A stretch of DNA of 64,000 bases from Thermonema lapsum (GTDB lineage Bacteria; Bacteroidota; Bacteroidia; Cytophagales; Thermonemataceae), in contig NZ_JAASRN010000002.1 in assembly GCF_011761635.1 (NCBI RefSeq), positions 248,001 to 312,000 on the forward strand, in the 5' to 3' direction. Shown one piece after another: positions 42,936 through 51,006 of this stretch (positions within the stretch are counted from its first letter, which is position 1; every line of letters starts with the position of its first letter). The notes below the pieces were generated by a model. It was not told the origin of the DNA, did no database searches, and saw only the letters and a list, made by a program, of their open reading frames with translations. Made by a program: the position numbers and the translations under genes.

Positions 42936-44012
42936 TCATTTGGTGATTTCGCCGCGCAAATTCTCTTTGATTAGTCTTTTTAGCTCTTCTTTAGGGCTTT
43001 CTTTTCCGAGCAAAAACATGAGCTTGGTGATTGCCGCCTCTACTGTCATGTCTTCGGCACTCAAAACGCCTATTTTTTCCAAGGTGTAGCTGGTTTCATA
43101 GGCGCCCTGTACCACCCGCCCGCCATAACACTGCGACACATTCAACAAGATTTTATCGGCTTGCAAGGCTTTTTCCAAAAGTCTTAAAAAATGGGCATCG
43201 GTAGGGGCAGTTCCCGAGCCGTAGCTTTGTAAAACCACTGCTTTGGCTGCCGGGTGTAACAATACTGCTTCCATCAACGACAGGGGCATGCCGGGGTACA
43301 AACGCACCAACGCCACGGCAGGGTCAAAGTGCTTATGCACCTGCATCGGCTTTTCCGAAGGGTGCGGCAAGATGTAACTATCTTGAAAACGAATGCGAAT
43401 GCCTGCTTTTGCCAGAAAAGGATAATTGGGCGAATCGAAAGCATCGAAATCTTCGCTCTCTACCTTTTTTACGCGATTGCCACGCCATAGGTGGTAGTCA
43501 AAATACACACAGACTTCGGGCACCCGTGCGCGCCCATCGGTGTGCTTCATAGCAGCTATTTCGAGAGCGGTAATCAAATTGGAGCGGGCATCGTTACGGG
43601 CTTCACCTATAGGCAACTGTGCACCTGTAAAGATGATGGGCTTAGTGAGGTTCTCAAACATGAAGCTCAATGCCGAAGCACTATACGCCATAGTATCGGT
43701 GCCATGCAAAATCACAAAACCATCATAAGCGGCGTAGTGCTCTTCAATAATAGAAGCCCACTCTTGCCAGTGTGCGGGGGTGATGTTGGCAGAGTCGAGC
43801 AAGGGGGTGAGGGTAATGACCGTAATCCGAAAGTCGAAACGCCGCAATTCGGGCAGGCGTTCCAGCGTTTGGCTGAAATCGAAGGGTACTAAATATTGCC
43901 CGGAGGGGTCGTATTGCATACCTAAGGTGCCACCGGTGTAAAGCACCAACACATGGGCACGGGGTGGCTTAGGCAGCGCCGTATCTATTTCTATGACTTG
44001 ATGAACAGGCAT
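42936..44012 (-). CDS. ansA: Type I asparaginase
   Basis: Hydrolyses L-asparagine to aspartate and ammonia. The 358 residues have both catalytic Thr sites: VLVLYTGGTLGMQYD near residue 24 and FVILHGTDTMAYSASALSFM near residue 98, with the Lys replaced by context GAQLPIGEARNDARSNLITA near residue 130. The C-terminal allosteric domain (AVVLQSYGSGTAPTD near residue 256) fits cytoplasmic type I enzymes; there is no signal peptide. It lies 3 bases after tatD. Confidence 0.93.
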   Translation of the reverse strand: MPVHQVIEIDTALPKPPRAHVLVLYTGGTLGMQYDPSGQYLVPFDFSQTLERLPELRRFDFRITVITLTPLLDSANITPAHWQEWASIIEEHYAAYDGFVILHGTDTMAYSASALSFMFENLTKPIIFTGAQLPIGEARNDARSNLITALEIAAMKHTDGRARVPEVCVYFDYHLWRGNRVKKVESEDFDAFDSPNYPFLAKAGIRIRFQDSYILPHPSEKPMQVHKHFDPAVALVRLYPGMPLSLMEAVLLHPAAKAVVLQSYGSGTAPTDAHFLRLLEKALQADKILLNVSQCYGGRVVQGAYETSYTLEKIGVLSAEDMTVEAAITKLMFLLGKESPKEELKRLIKENLRGEITK

Positions 44013-44015
44013 TTC

Positions 44016-44792
44016 TTATGATTTTTGGTCAAAAAACAGGCGTTGCACGTTTTCTTCGGTTTGTGCAGAGAGTTGCTCAAGAGAGCAGCCCAGCAGCTCA
44101 GCCACTCGCTGGGCAATAAGTGGAATATATGCTGGTTCGTTGCGTTTGCCTCTGTAAGGCACAGGGCTTAAATAAGGCGCATCTGTTTCCAGCAAAATGC
44201 GGGCGGGGTTCAGCTGGGGCACTACCCGCTCCATCCCTGCTTTTTTGAAGGTAGTTACTCCTCCCAGCCCTACATAAAAGCCAAGTGCTTCGATACGCGC
44301 TGCCTGTTCGACCGAGCCGTTGAAACAATGAAAAACGCCTTGCAAGCTACCGTCTTGCAATTGTTCGAGTAAGTCTATAGTTTCATCCATCGACTCGCGG
44401 CAATGGATAATCAGCGGCAAGCCCATTTTTTTTGCCCAATTGGCTTGAATCTTAAAAGCCTCCACTTGCTGCTCCCAGAAGGAAGTATCCCAATAGCGGT
44501 CGGTACCCATCTCCCCTATTGCCACAAAAGGACGGCGGTGTAGCCACTCTTCTACCAGACGCAATTCCTCTTCAAAATTTTCTTTCACGGAACAGGGATG
44601 CAAGCCCATCGCAGCAAAACATTGCCCCGGATAAGCCTCTTCTAAGCGTAACATACTGCCAATAGAATTGCTGTCAATATTGGGCAATATGATGCGGTGC
44701 ACGCCTTGTGCAAGGGCAAGACTGACTACCGCCGAGCGGTCGTTTTCAAATTCTGGTAGATACAAATGACAATGTGTGTCGGTCCAGTGCAT
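44016..44792 (-). CDS. tatD: TatD family metal-dependent hydrolase
   Basis: A 258-residue TIM-barrel enzyme, probably a 3'-5' DNA/RNA exonuclease or deoxyribonuclease. Metal ligands are visible: HWTDTHCHLYLPEFEND at the start, AIGEMGTDRYWD near residue 95, LPLIIHCRESMDET near residue 130, GVFHCFNGS near residue 155 and LLETDAPYLSPVPYRGKRN near residue 205. All catalytic residues are present. ATG 44792 is chosen over TTG two codons upstream. Likely one transcript with ansA. Confidence 0.95.
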   Translation of the reverse strand: MHWTDTHCHLYLPEFENDRSAVVSLALAQGVHRIILPNIDSNSIGSMLRLEEAYPGQCFAAMGLHPCSVKENFEEELRLVEEWLHRRPFVAIGEMGTDRYWDTSFWEQQVEAFKIQANWAKKMGLPLIIHCRESMDETIDLLEQLQDGSLQGVFHCFNGSVEQAARIEALGFYVGLGGVTTFKKAGMERVVPQLNPARILLETDAPYLSPVPYRGKRNEPAYIPLIAQRVAELLGCSLEQLSAQTEENVQRLFFDQKS

Positions 44793-44821
44793 GCTCAAAA
44801 AGGTATTTTATTTTCGAAAAA

Positions 44822-44858
44822 GCAAATAAAACAAGAACTGCCGGTGATTCCTACCGGC
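44822..44858 (-). terminator. Terminator after the AMP nucleosidase gene
   Basis: On the minus strand GCCGGT and ACCGGC pair around a 7-base loop, then a T-rich tail (AGTTCTTGTTTTATTTG). Confidence 0.55.
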
Positions 44859-44875
44859 TCACTTTGTTCTATTGC

Positions 44876-45649
44876 TTATTCGAAGCGCAGATGCTTCACC
44901 GACTCACCCGAAATAGCCAGTTCTGTAAGCGAATCGATGCCTATTTGCAGATGGATGGGGGCAAACTGACGCGTCACGTACTTGTCGCTTTCAGAGGTTT
45001 TCACACCTTCCGGAATCATGGGCACATCAGACACGAGCAGGAGCGCCCCATGAGGTATTTTATTGACAAAACCTACAATAAACAGGGTGGCAGTTTCCAT
45101 GTCGATGCCCATCACACGCGTTTTGCGCAAATACTCTTTGAAGTTAGTATCGTGTTCCCACACTCGGCGGTTGGTAGTGTACACTGTGCCCGTCCAGTAA
45201 TCCAAGTTGTTTTTCACAATCATGGCAGACACCGCCTTCTGCAAACGGAATGAAGGTAAGGCAGGAATTTCGGGCGGCATATAATCATTGCTTGTTCCTT
45301 CGCCTCGTATGGCGGCAATAGGTAGGATGAGGTCACCCACGCTAATGTCTTTCTTCAAACCGCCGCATTTACCCAAAAATAAAACGGCTTTGGGAGCTAC
45401 AGCAGAGAGCAAGTCCATGACGGTTGCCGCCATGGCACTACCCATACCGAAATTTACAATGGTAATCAAGTCAGAGGATGCTGTTTGCATGGGTTTGTCA
45501 AGCCCACGAATAGGTACATTGAATTTCTCGGCGAACATTTCCACATAGCTGTGGAAGTTAGTGAGCAGTATGTAATCTCTAAACTCCTCCAGTGGTGTGC
45601 CTGTATAGCGCGGCAGCCAGTCTCTTACGATTTCTTCTTTTGTCTTCAT
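44876..45649 (-). CDS. amn: AMP nucleosidase
   Basis: Cleaves AMP to adenine and ribose 5-phosphate, balancing the adenylate pool. The 257-residue form without the N-terminal regulatory domain of E. coli Amn is usual for Bacteroidota. It has the nucleoside phosphorylase fold: TIVNFGMGSAMAATVMDLL near residue 78, AVLFLGKCGGLKKDI near residue 101, the ribose-binding GIDMETATLFIVGF near residue 182 and LLVSDVPMIPEGVKTSES near residue 208. The start at 45649 (MKTKEEIVRDWL) is the family start; a longer frame runs back into the lgt terminator. Confidence 0.93.
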   Translation of the reverse strand: MKTKEEIVRDWLPRYTGTPLEEFRDYILLTNFHSYVEMFAEKFNVPIRGLDKPMQTASSDLITIVNFGMGSAMAATVMDLLSAVAPKAVLFLGKCGGLKKDISVGDLILPIAAIRGEGTSNDYMPPEIPALPSFRLQKAVSAMIVKNNLDYWTGTVYTTNRRVWEHDTNFKEYLRKTRVMGIDMETATLFIVGFVNKIPHGALLLVSDVPMIPEGVKTSESDKYVTRQFAPIHLQIGIDSLTELAISGESVKHLRFE

Positions 45650-45690
45650 ACGATGTATTTTTAGGTTGAAAATAAATGAGTAAGGATATG

Positions 45691-45721
45691 CCAAAACCTC
45701 CCAAGAACTTCCAGGGAGGTA
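45691..45721 (-). terminator. Terminator after lgt
   Basis: On the minus strand ACCTCCC and GGGAGGT pair around an 11-base loop, then TTTTGG. The T run is short, so strength is uncertain. Confidence 0.5.
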
Positions 45722-45747
45722 GTACAAACAAATATGCGCAATGTCAA

Positions 45748-46551
45748 CTATGCTTGTTTGCTTGCTTCTTTCTTCCAGGCACGTGCCATCAGCCACAGAC
45801 CAGCCAGCACAGCCGGAACACTCAAAATCTGCCCCATATTCAGTGGCAGCTGGTCTTCAAAAGGTACTTGATTGTCTTTGACAAATTCCACTAAGAAACG
45901 GAAGCCAAAAACCATCACCAAAAACAGCCCCAACAAAGCTCCGTGGGGCAGCTTGGTTTGGTATTTTTGATAGAGACGCCAAAGAACATAAAAAGTAAAG
46001 AAGTAAAAGAGCGATTCATAAATCTGCGTCGGGTGGCGGGCAAAGTCTTCTCCGTTGCGCACAAAGATGAAGCCCCAGGGTAGGTCAGTGGGTTTACCCA
46101 CAATCTCCGAGTTCATTAAGTTGCCCAAGCGCACAAAAGCGCCGCCCAGTGCCACGGGAATCACCACACGGTCGGTAACCCACAAAAAGGGCTGACTGGG
46201 GCGAGAGCGGCTGTAGAGGTACAAAGCCGTGAGTATGCCTATGGCAGCTCCATGGCTGGCGAGTCCCCCCTCCCATATTTTCAGAATCTCCATGGGGTTT
46301 GCCAAATAATAGTCGGGCTGGTAAAAAAGGCAGTGCCCCAAGCGTGCCCCCACGATGGTGGCTATAATCACATAAACTGTAAGCTTATCTAAGTCTTTTT
46401 CGGGCTTTCCTTCTATCTTAAATATCTTGGCAAGAATATTTGACCCCAACAAAAAGGCGATGGCAAACATCAATCCGTACCAACGAATTTCTCTTCCAAA
46501 GACTTCCACTATGGCGGGGTCCACATCCCAGCGGATAAAAAGCAAATACAT
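45748..46551 (-). CDS. lgt: Prolipoprotein diacylglyceryl transferase
   Basis: First enzyme of lipoprotein maturation; moves diacylglycerol onto the lipobox Cys at the inner membrane. 267 residues with seven helices. Signature parts: REIRWYGLMFAIAFLLGSNI near residue 21, GARLGHCLFYQPDYYL near residue 73, GGLASHGAAIGI near residue 97 and VRLGNLMNSEIVGKPT near residue 137. It acts on the lipoproteins seen in this window. ATG 46551 fits the family start; an in-frame ATG at 46629, 4 bases after the ligase stop, would add 26 residues. A TATCTTTG box on this strand lies between the two starts. Confidence 0.93.
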   Translation of the reverse strand: MYLLFIRWDVDPAIVEVFGREIRWYGLMFAIAFLLGSNILAKIFKIEGKPEKDLDKLTVYVIIATIVGARLGHCLFYQPDYYLANPMEILKIWEGGLASHGAAIGILTALYLYSRSRPSQPFLWVTDRVVIPVALGGAFVRLGNLMNSEIVGKPTDLPWGFIFVRNGEDFARHPTQIYESLFYFFTFYVLWRLYQKYQTKLPHGALLGLFLVMVFGFRFLVEFVKDNQVPFEDQLPLNMGQILSVPAVLAGLWLMARAWKKEASKQA

Positions 46552-46632
46552 AGGCAATTCTTTTGCCCAAAGATAGCAGTTCACAGACAAAAAAGAAAAA
46601 AACAGCATGCCTATGCTGGCAACTGCCACAGA

Positions 46633-48372
46633 CTACTCGTCTTTTTCATGGAGATGACTCAGCTCTTCTTTAGACACAAAAACCACTTTTTCGGGATGAT
46701 TCAACCAAGTAGGAAGTAGCGCTGCGTAGCGTGCATAAATAGCTTTGCGCCGTATTTTCATGGTGGGCGTTAGCAGCCCATTTTCCACAGTCCATGCCTC
46801 GGGCAAAATAATTACCTTTTCTATCTGCTCTACATCGGAAAGCTCTCCGTTTATCCGGTTCATGGTTACTTCCATGCCCACTTTCAGGACAACATCGGGT
46901 TCTTTTTGCCCTTTCTCCGACAAAGTAACAAGTGCTACGGGCTTTAACAACCCTTCACCAATCACACACACCTGCCCTATGTTTTCATTCAATGCAAAAA
47001 GAGGCTCTATCACATTAGGGTTCACAAATAACCCTCTCACTGTTTTGAATTCATCGCTCAGGCGCCCTTCCAAGACCAGGTGCCCGTCTTCGGTGAGGTG
47101 TCCACGGTCACCGGTATGATACCACCCTTCGGCGTCTATAGCTTCGGCAGTCTTGCGACTGTCGCGATAATACCCTATGAACATCCATGGTGCCTTGACA
47201 ACAATCTCTCTGCTATGGGGGTCAATACGCAGTTGTACCATAGGAAAGGGCTTGCCCACCGTGCCGGGGCGTACATCTCCTTTTCGATGTATGCACACAG
47301 CTGCTGCCATCTCCGTAATTCCATACACTTCTTGTATTTCGAGCCCCAACTCACCAAAAAAACGATGGAGGTTGGCAGGCATGGGCGCAGCGCCTGTAAT
47401 CACCATATGCGCTTTGTGCAAACCCAAGCCTTGCCGTATTTTTTTCTTCACCAAACGATTGAGTAGCGGTATTTTCAGAAGCATTTTTAAACGCGAGGCA
47501 GGCATCTTCCTCACAATGCCCTCATAGAAGCTCTGCCATACGGCAGGCACTGCCAAAAAATGGGTGGGTGCTGCTTCACGCAGGTTTCTTAAAAACGTTT
47601 CGCGGTGCTCGAAAAAAGACACGGTGCCCCCACTCTCTAAGCTAAAAGCCTCCACTGCGGCGCGCTCTGCCGAGTGAGCCAGCGGCAAGTAAGAGAAAAA
47701 GCGGCACTCGCCTTCTAACTCCAGCAAAGAGCGATTGACTTCCAAACAAATGGCAACAGCAAAGTGGGTGAGTTTAACCCCTTTGGGGTTCCCTGTAGTG
47801 CCAGAAGTGTAAATAACCGTAAACAAATCGTCGAAATCAACATTTGGATAGCCTTCGATGGGTGAGTAGTTATTGCGGATGCGTTCCCAGTTTTCGAGCC
47901 CCATAATGTTGGAATCGGGCAAGGCAAGGATGTGCTTCACCGCGAATTGAGCATCATAGAACAGCTTCCAGTTTTCGAGCTTGCCCACCAACAGCAGCTT
48001 AATGTCGGAATCTCGGATAATATATTCCAGCTGTTTGCGGCTTATATTCGGATAAATAGGTACTGACACATACCCCCCCATCATAATAGCCAGGTCTGCA
48101 ATAATCCAATAGGCATGATTCTTGGCGATGATGCCGATATGGTCGCCTCTTTTCAAGCCAAGAGAAGCAAAATAAGCCGCCATGCGGCGCGCCTCCTTGC
48201 CTACTTCGGCAAAGGTCATTTCTTTCCACTTCTGCCCATAGGGCTGGCGAAGATACACGCTTTCGGGACGCTCCCGCTCCCATTTGTAAAACTTGCCTAA
48301 GAGTGTTTCCTTAGGCTTGATGCCCTCTATAAAATTAGGCACGCTGTCGCTTGTATGAGATGCCTCTTTCAT
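46633..48372 (-). CDS. Long-chain fatty acid-CoA ligase (AMP-dependent synthetase)
   Basis: Activates fatty acids with ATP and CoA for degradation or lipid synthesis. 579 residues of the adenylate-forming family: FTVIYTSGTTGNPKGVKLTH near residue 187 is the P-loop, FFSYLPLAHSAERA near residue 223, EVYGITEMAAAVCIH near residue 345, GWYHTGDRGHLTEDGHLVL near residue 418 and KTVRGLFVNPNVIE near residue 442. Length and motifs match FadD15-like enzymes. It precedes lgt by a few bases on the same strand. Confidence 0.94.
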   Translation of the reverse strand: MKEASHTSDSVPNFIEGIKPKETLLGKFYKWERERPESVYLRQPYGQKWKEMTFAEVGKEARRMAAYFASLGLKRGDHIGIIAKNHAYWIIADLAIMMGGYVSVPIYPNISRKQLEYIIRDSDIKLLLVGKLENWKLFYDAQFAVKHILALPDSNIMGLENWERIRNNYSPIEGYPNVDFDDLFTVIYTSGTTGNPKGVKLTHFAVAICLEVNRSLLELEGECRFFSYLPLAHSAERAAVEAFSLESGGTVSFFEHRETFLRNLREAAPTHFLAVPAVWQSFYEGIVRKMPASRLKMLLKIPLLNRLVKKKIRQGLGLHKAHMVITGAAPMPANLHRFFGELGLEIQEVYGITEMAAAVCIHRKGDVRPGTVGKPFPMVQLRIDPHSREIVVKAPWMFIGYYRDSRKTAEAIDAEGWYHTGDRGHLTEDGHLVLEGRLSDEFKTVRGLFVNPNVIEPLFALNENIGQVCVIGEGLLKPVALVTLSEKGQKEPDVVLKVGMEVTMNRINGELSDVEQIEKVIILPEAWTVENGLLTPTMKIRRKAIYARYAALLPTWLNHPEKVVFVSKEELSHLHEKDE

Positions 48373-48462
48373 ATATGTTGCTTTTTTAAATAGTTACCTT
48401 TTACCTTTAAGATAAGGTATTTTCTTTGTCTATACAAAGAAACTAAACCAATAGTTTAAAAC

Positions 48463-49791
48463 ATGGAAGCAATCGACGAAAAGCAAAGAAAACAAGCCCA
48501 ACGGGCGTGGGTGCTCTACGACTGGGCAAACTCGGTTTTTTCGCTGGTCATCACCTCTACCATATTTCCCATTTATTACGAAGCCATCGTGCAAGACCAT
48601 GTGCCCACTGTTTTTGGGGTGTCAGTATCCGGCTCGGCACTTTTTTCCTATACCGTATCGCTTGCTTTTTTGATAGTAGCCCTCCTTTCGCCTTTTCTGA
48701 CAGCCATTGCTGACTATAGCGGCTGGCGGAAGCAGTTTATGCAACTCTTCTGCTATTTGGGCAGTGCTGCCTGTATGGGGCTTTTTTTCTTCAAAGACCT
48801 CGATACTTTGTACTGGGGGCTAAGCGCTTTCTTGTTGGGACTGGTCGGCTTTAGTGGTAGCATTGTCTTCTATAACTCCTACCTACCACGCATTGCGCCC
48901 GAAGAAGCCTACGACCGTTTGAGTGCCCGCGGCTTTGCTTGGGGCTATGTGGGTAGTGTGTTGCTGCTCATCATTTGCCTGCTGCCCATTTTGAAGCCAG
49001 CATGGTTTGGCAACATAAGCAGCAGCATGGCCTCGCGGCTTTCGTTTGTACTCACCGGCTTATGGTGGATGGGGTTTGCACAAATCACCTTTCGAGGGCT
49101 GCCCAACGACCACAGCCAGCACCCGCACAGCAAACGCTGGATACTCAACGGCTTGCGTGAATTGCAGAAGGTCGTGGCAGAAATCAAATATCAACGCTTA
49201 CTCAAGCGCTTCGTGGTGGCGTTTTTCTTTTTCACTATGGGTTTGCAGACGATTATGTATGTAGCCACGCTTTTTGGCACCAATGAGCTGAAACTGGCAG
49301 CAGACAAACTCATCATCACCATTCTTATTTTGCAGCTTATTGCAGTACCCGGAGCGCATCTGTTTTCTTTCCTTTCTTCCTTGTGGGGCAATGTGCGTGC
49401 GCTGCAGCTGGCTCTTATCGTATGGGCAGGGGTTTGTGTGGCTGCTTATTACACCTACACCGAAAGCCAGTTTTACGGCTTGGCAGCAGTAGTAGGTTTG
49501 CTTATGGGGGGCACGCAGGCATTGGCACGGGCTACCTACGCCAAACTGATGCCCGACGATACCGACGATACCGCCTCCTATTTCAGCTTTTACGACATCA
49601 GCGAAAAGCTGGCTATTGTGCTGGGCACCTTTACCTATGGCTTTATAGACGACCTCACCGGAAGCATGCGCAACAGTGCGTTGGCACTCATGTGCTTCTT
49701 TTTAGCCGGCTTTTTCTTGCTGTGGCTGATTCCTTCACGCAAAGTTTACCGCTTCAGCCTGAAAGACATACCCACCCAAACGCCGAAATAA
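48463..49791 (+). CDS. MFS transporter, UMF1/Atg22-like family
   Basis: A 442-residue transporter with about twelve helices. RAWVLYDWANSVFSLVITS at residues 12-30 is the Atg22/UMF1 mark, and FGTNELKLAADKLIITILIL lies near residue 268. A mid-protein hydrophilic loop (GLPNDHSQHPHSKRW) splits the two halves. Substrate is unknown; yeast Atg22 exports amino acids from the vacuole. It is divergent from the ligase gene. Confidence 0.9.
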   Translation: MEAIDEKQRKQAQRAWVLYDWANSVFSLVITSTIFPIYYEAIVQDHVPTVFGVSVSGSALFSYTVSLAFLIVALLSPFLTAIADYSGWRKQFMQLFCYLGSAACMGLFFFKDLDTLYWGLSAFLLGLVGFSGSIVFYNSYLPRIAPEEAYDRLSARGFAWGYVGSVLLLIICLLPILKPAWFGNISSSMASRLSFVLTGLWWMGFAQITFRGLPNDHSQHPHSKRWILNGLRELQKVVAEIKYQRLLKRFVVAFFFFTMGLQTIMYVATLFGTNELKLAADKLIITILILQLIAVPGAHLFSFLSSLWGNVRALQLALIVWAGVCVAAYYTYTESQFYGLAAVVGLLMGGTQALARATYAKLMPDDTDDTASYFSFYDISEKLAIVLGTFTYGFIDDLTGSMRNSALALMCFFLAGFFLLWLIPSRKVYRFSLKDIPTQTPK

Positions 49792-49893
49792 AAGCAAGCC
49801 AACAAGAAACTTTTTTGTTTGTTCAAGGTTTAGTTACTTTGTAAAAGCAATTTACTTTTTCAACCGACCATCCTTAAAAAAGGACCGATTATT

Positions 49894-50241
49894 ATGGCTA
49901 TAATGATAACAGAAGAATGCATCAATTGTGGTGCATGTGAACCCGAGTGCCCCAATACCGCCATATATGAAGGAGGCGTAGAATGGCGTTGGGCTGATGG
50001 CACTGCCCTCGAACAGGTAGAGCTCGAAGACGGCACGGTAATCGATGCACACGAGCCGCAGCCCCCCCTCTCCGATGAGTTTTATTATATCGTATCTGGC
50101 AAATGTACCGAATGTATGGGCTTCCATGAAGAACCTCAATGCGCGGCTGTATGCCCCGTGGACTGCTGCGTGGAAGACCCCGATTACGAAGAAACCGAAG
50201 AAGAACTGCTTGCCAAAAAGGCATGGTTGCACGGAGAGTAA
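49894..50241 (+). CDS. 2[4Fe-4S] ferredoxin
   Basis: A 115-residue ferredoxin with two cluster motifs: [12 protein letters not shown] near residue 10 and [18 protein letters not shown] near residue 70, the second with the longer spacing typical of YfhL/Alvin-type ferredoxins. A 40-residue acidic insert separates them, and an acidic C-terminal helix follows ([13 protein letters not shown]). It carries low-potential electrons in the cytoplasm. A weak promoter-like TTACTTTG lies at 49834-49841. Confidence 0.92.
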   Translation: MAIMITEECINCGACEPECPNTAIYEGGVEWRWADGTALEQVELEDGTVIDAHEPQPPLSDEFYYIVSGKCTECMGFHEEPQCAAVCPVDCCVEDPDYEETEEELLAKKAWLHGE

Positions 50242-50271
50242 AGCCATTCGCTTTAGTTTTATCACATATAC

Positions 50272-50306
50272 AAAGGCGGCTTTTTTGAAAGCCAGCCTTT
50301 TTTTAT
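50272..50306 (+). terminator. Terminator after the ferredoxin gene
   Basis: AAAGGCGGCT and AGCCAGCCTTT pair with one bulge, followed by seven T and A. Confidence 0.6.
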
Positions 50307-50337
50307 TTCCTTTCATCTGCTTTTTCTTCTAAGTTTG
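50306..50337 (+). promoter_or_regulatory. Promoter of the FAH-family gene (TTTC-N20-TAAGTTTG)
   Basis: TAAGTTTG at 50330-50337 with TTTC 20 bases upstream (one base off TTTG). The start codon follows 30 bases on. Confidence 0.5.
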
Positions 50338-50367
50338 TATGTCATTTTTTTTAAAACGATACCCCTT

Positions 50368-50988
50368 ATGAAAATACTGGCAGTAGGTAAAAATTATGCA
50401 GCGCACATCGAAGAGATGCAAAGCGCTTATGACAAGTTTTCAGGCGAACCGGTCATTTTTTTAAAACCCGATACCGCCCTCTTGCGCAACAATGCACCTT
50501 TTTACTATCCGGACTTCAGCAAAGAAATACACCACGAAGTGGAAGTGATTGTGCGCATATGCAAAGAAGGCAAACACATAGATGAGCAGTTTGCGCACAA
50601 GTATTACGATGCGGTGGGGTTGGGCATCGACTTCACCGCACGCGACATACAAGCCAAACTCAAGCAAAATAGCTACCCTTGGGACATAGCCAAGGGGTTC
50701 GATGGCTCGGCGCCCATCTCGGAGTGGATTCCGAAAGAAACCTTTGCAGACCTGCAAAACCTCCACTTTCACCTCGAAGTAAACGGCGAAGTGCGTCAAC
50801 AAGGCAATACTTCCCTGATGATATTCAAAATAGACTTTCTGATAGCCTACCTGTCGCGCTTCTTTACACTCAAAACCGGCGATATTATCTTCACCGGTAC
50901 GCCGTCGGGCGTAGGTCCTGTCAAGATAGGCGACCGCCTGACCGCTTACCTCGAAGGACGCAAAATGCTGGACTTCGAAATAAAGTAA
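50368..50988 (+). CDS. Fumarylacetoacetate hydrolase family protein
   Basis: A 206-residue enzyme of the FAH fold that cleaves or decarboxylates acylpyruvate-like substrates with Mg. Seen: KILAVGKNYAAHIEEM at the start, PVIFLKPDTALL near residue 28, the metal-binding HHEVEVIVRICKEG near residue 55, GLGIDFTARDIQAKLK near residue 83, AKGFDGSAPISEW near residue 107 and GDIIFTGTPSGVGPVKIGD near residue 170. It matches YcgM/acylpyruvase-sized members. ATG 50368 is the family start. Confidence 0.92.
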   Translation: MKILAVGKNYAAHIEEMQSAYDKFSGEPVIFLKPDTALLRNNAPFYYPDFSKEIHHEVEVIVRICKEGKHIDEQFAHKYYDAVGLGIDFTARDIQAKLKQNSYPWDIAKGFDGSAPISEWIPKETFADLQNLHFHLEVNGEVRQQGNTSLMIFKIDFLIAYLSRFFTLKTGDIIFTGTPSGVGPVKIGDRLTAYLEGRKMLDFEIK

Positions 50989-51006
50989 TACATATCTGAA
51001 AAGCCT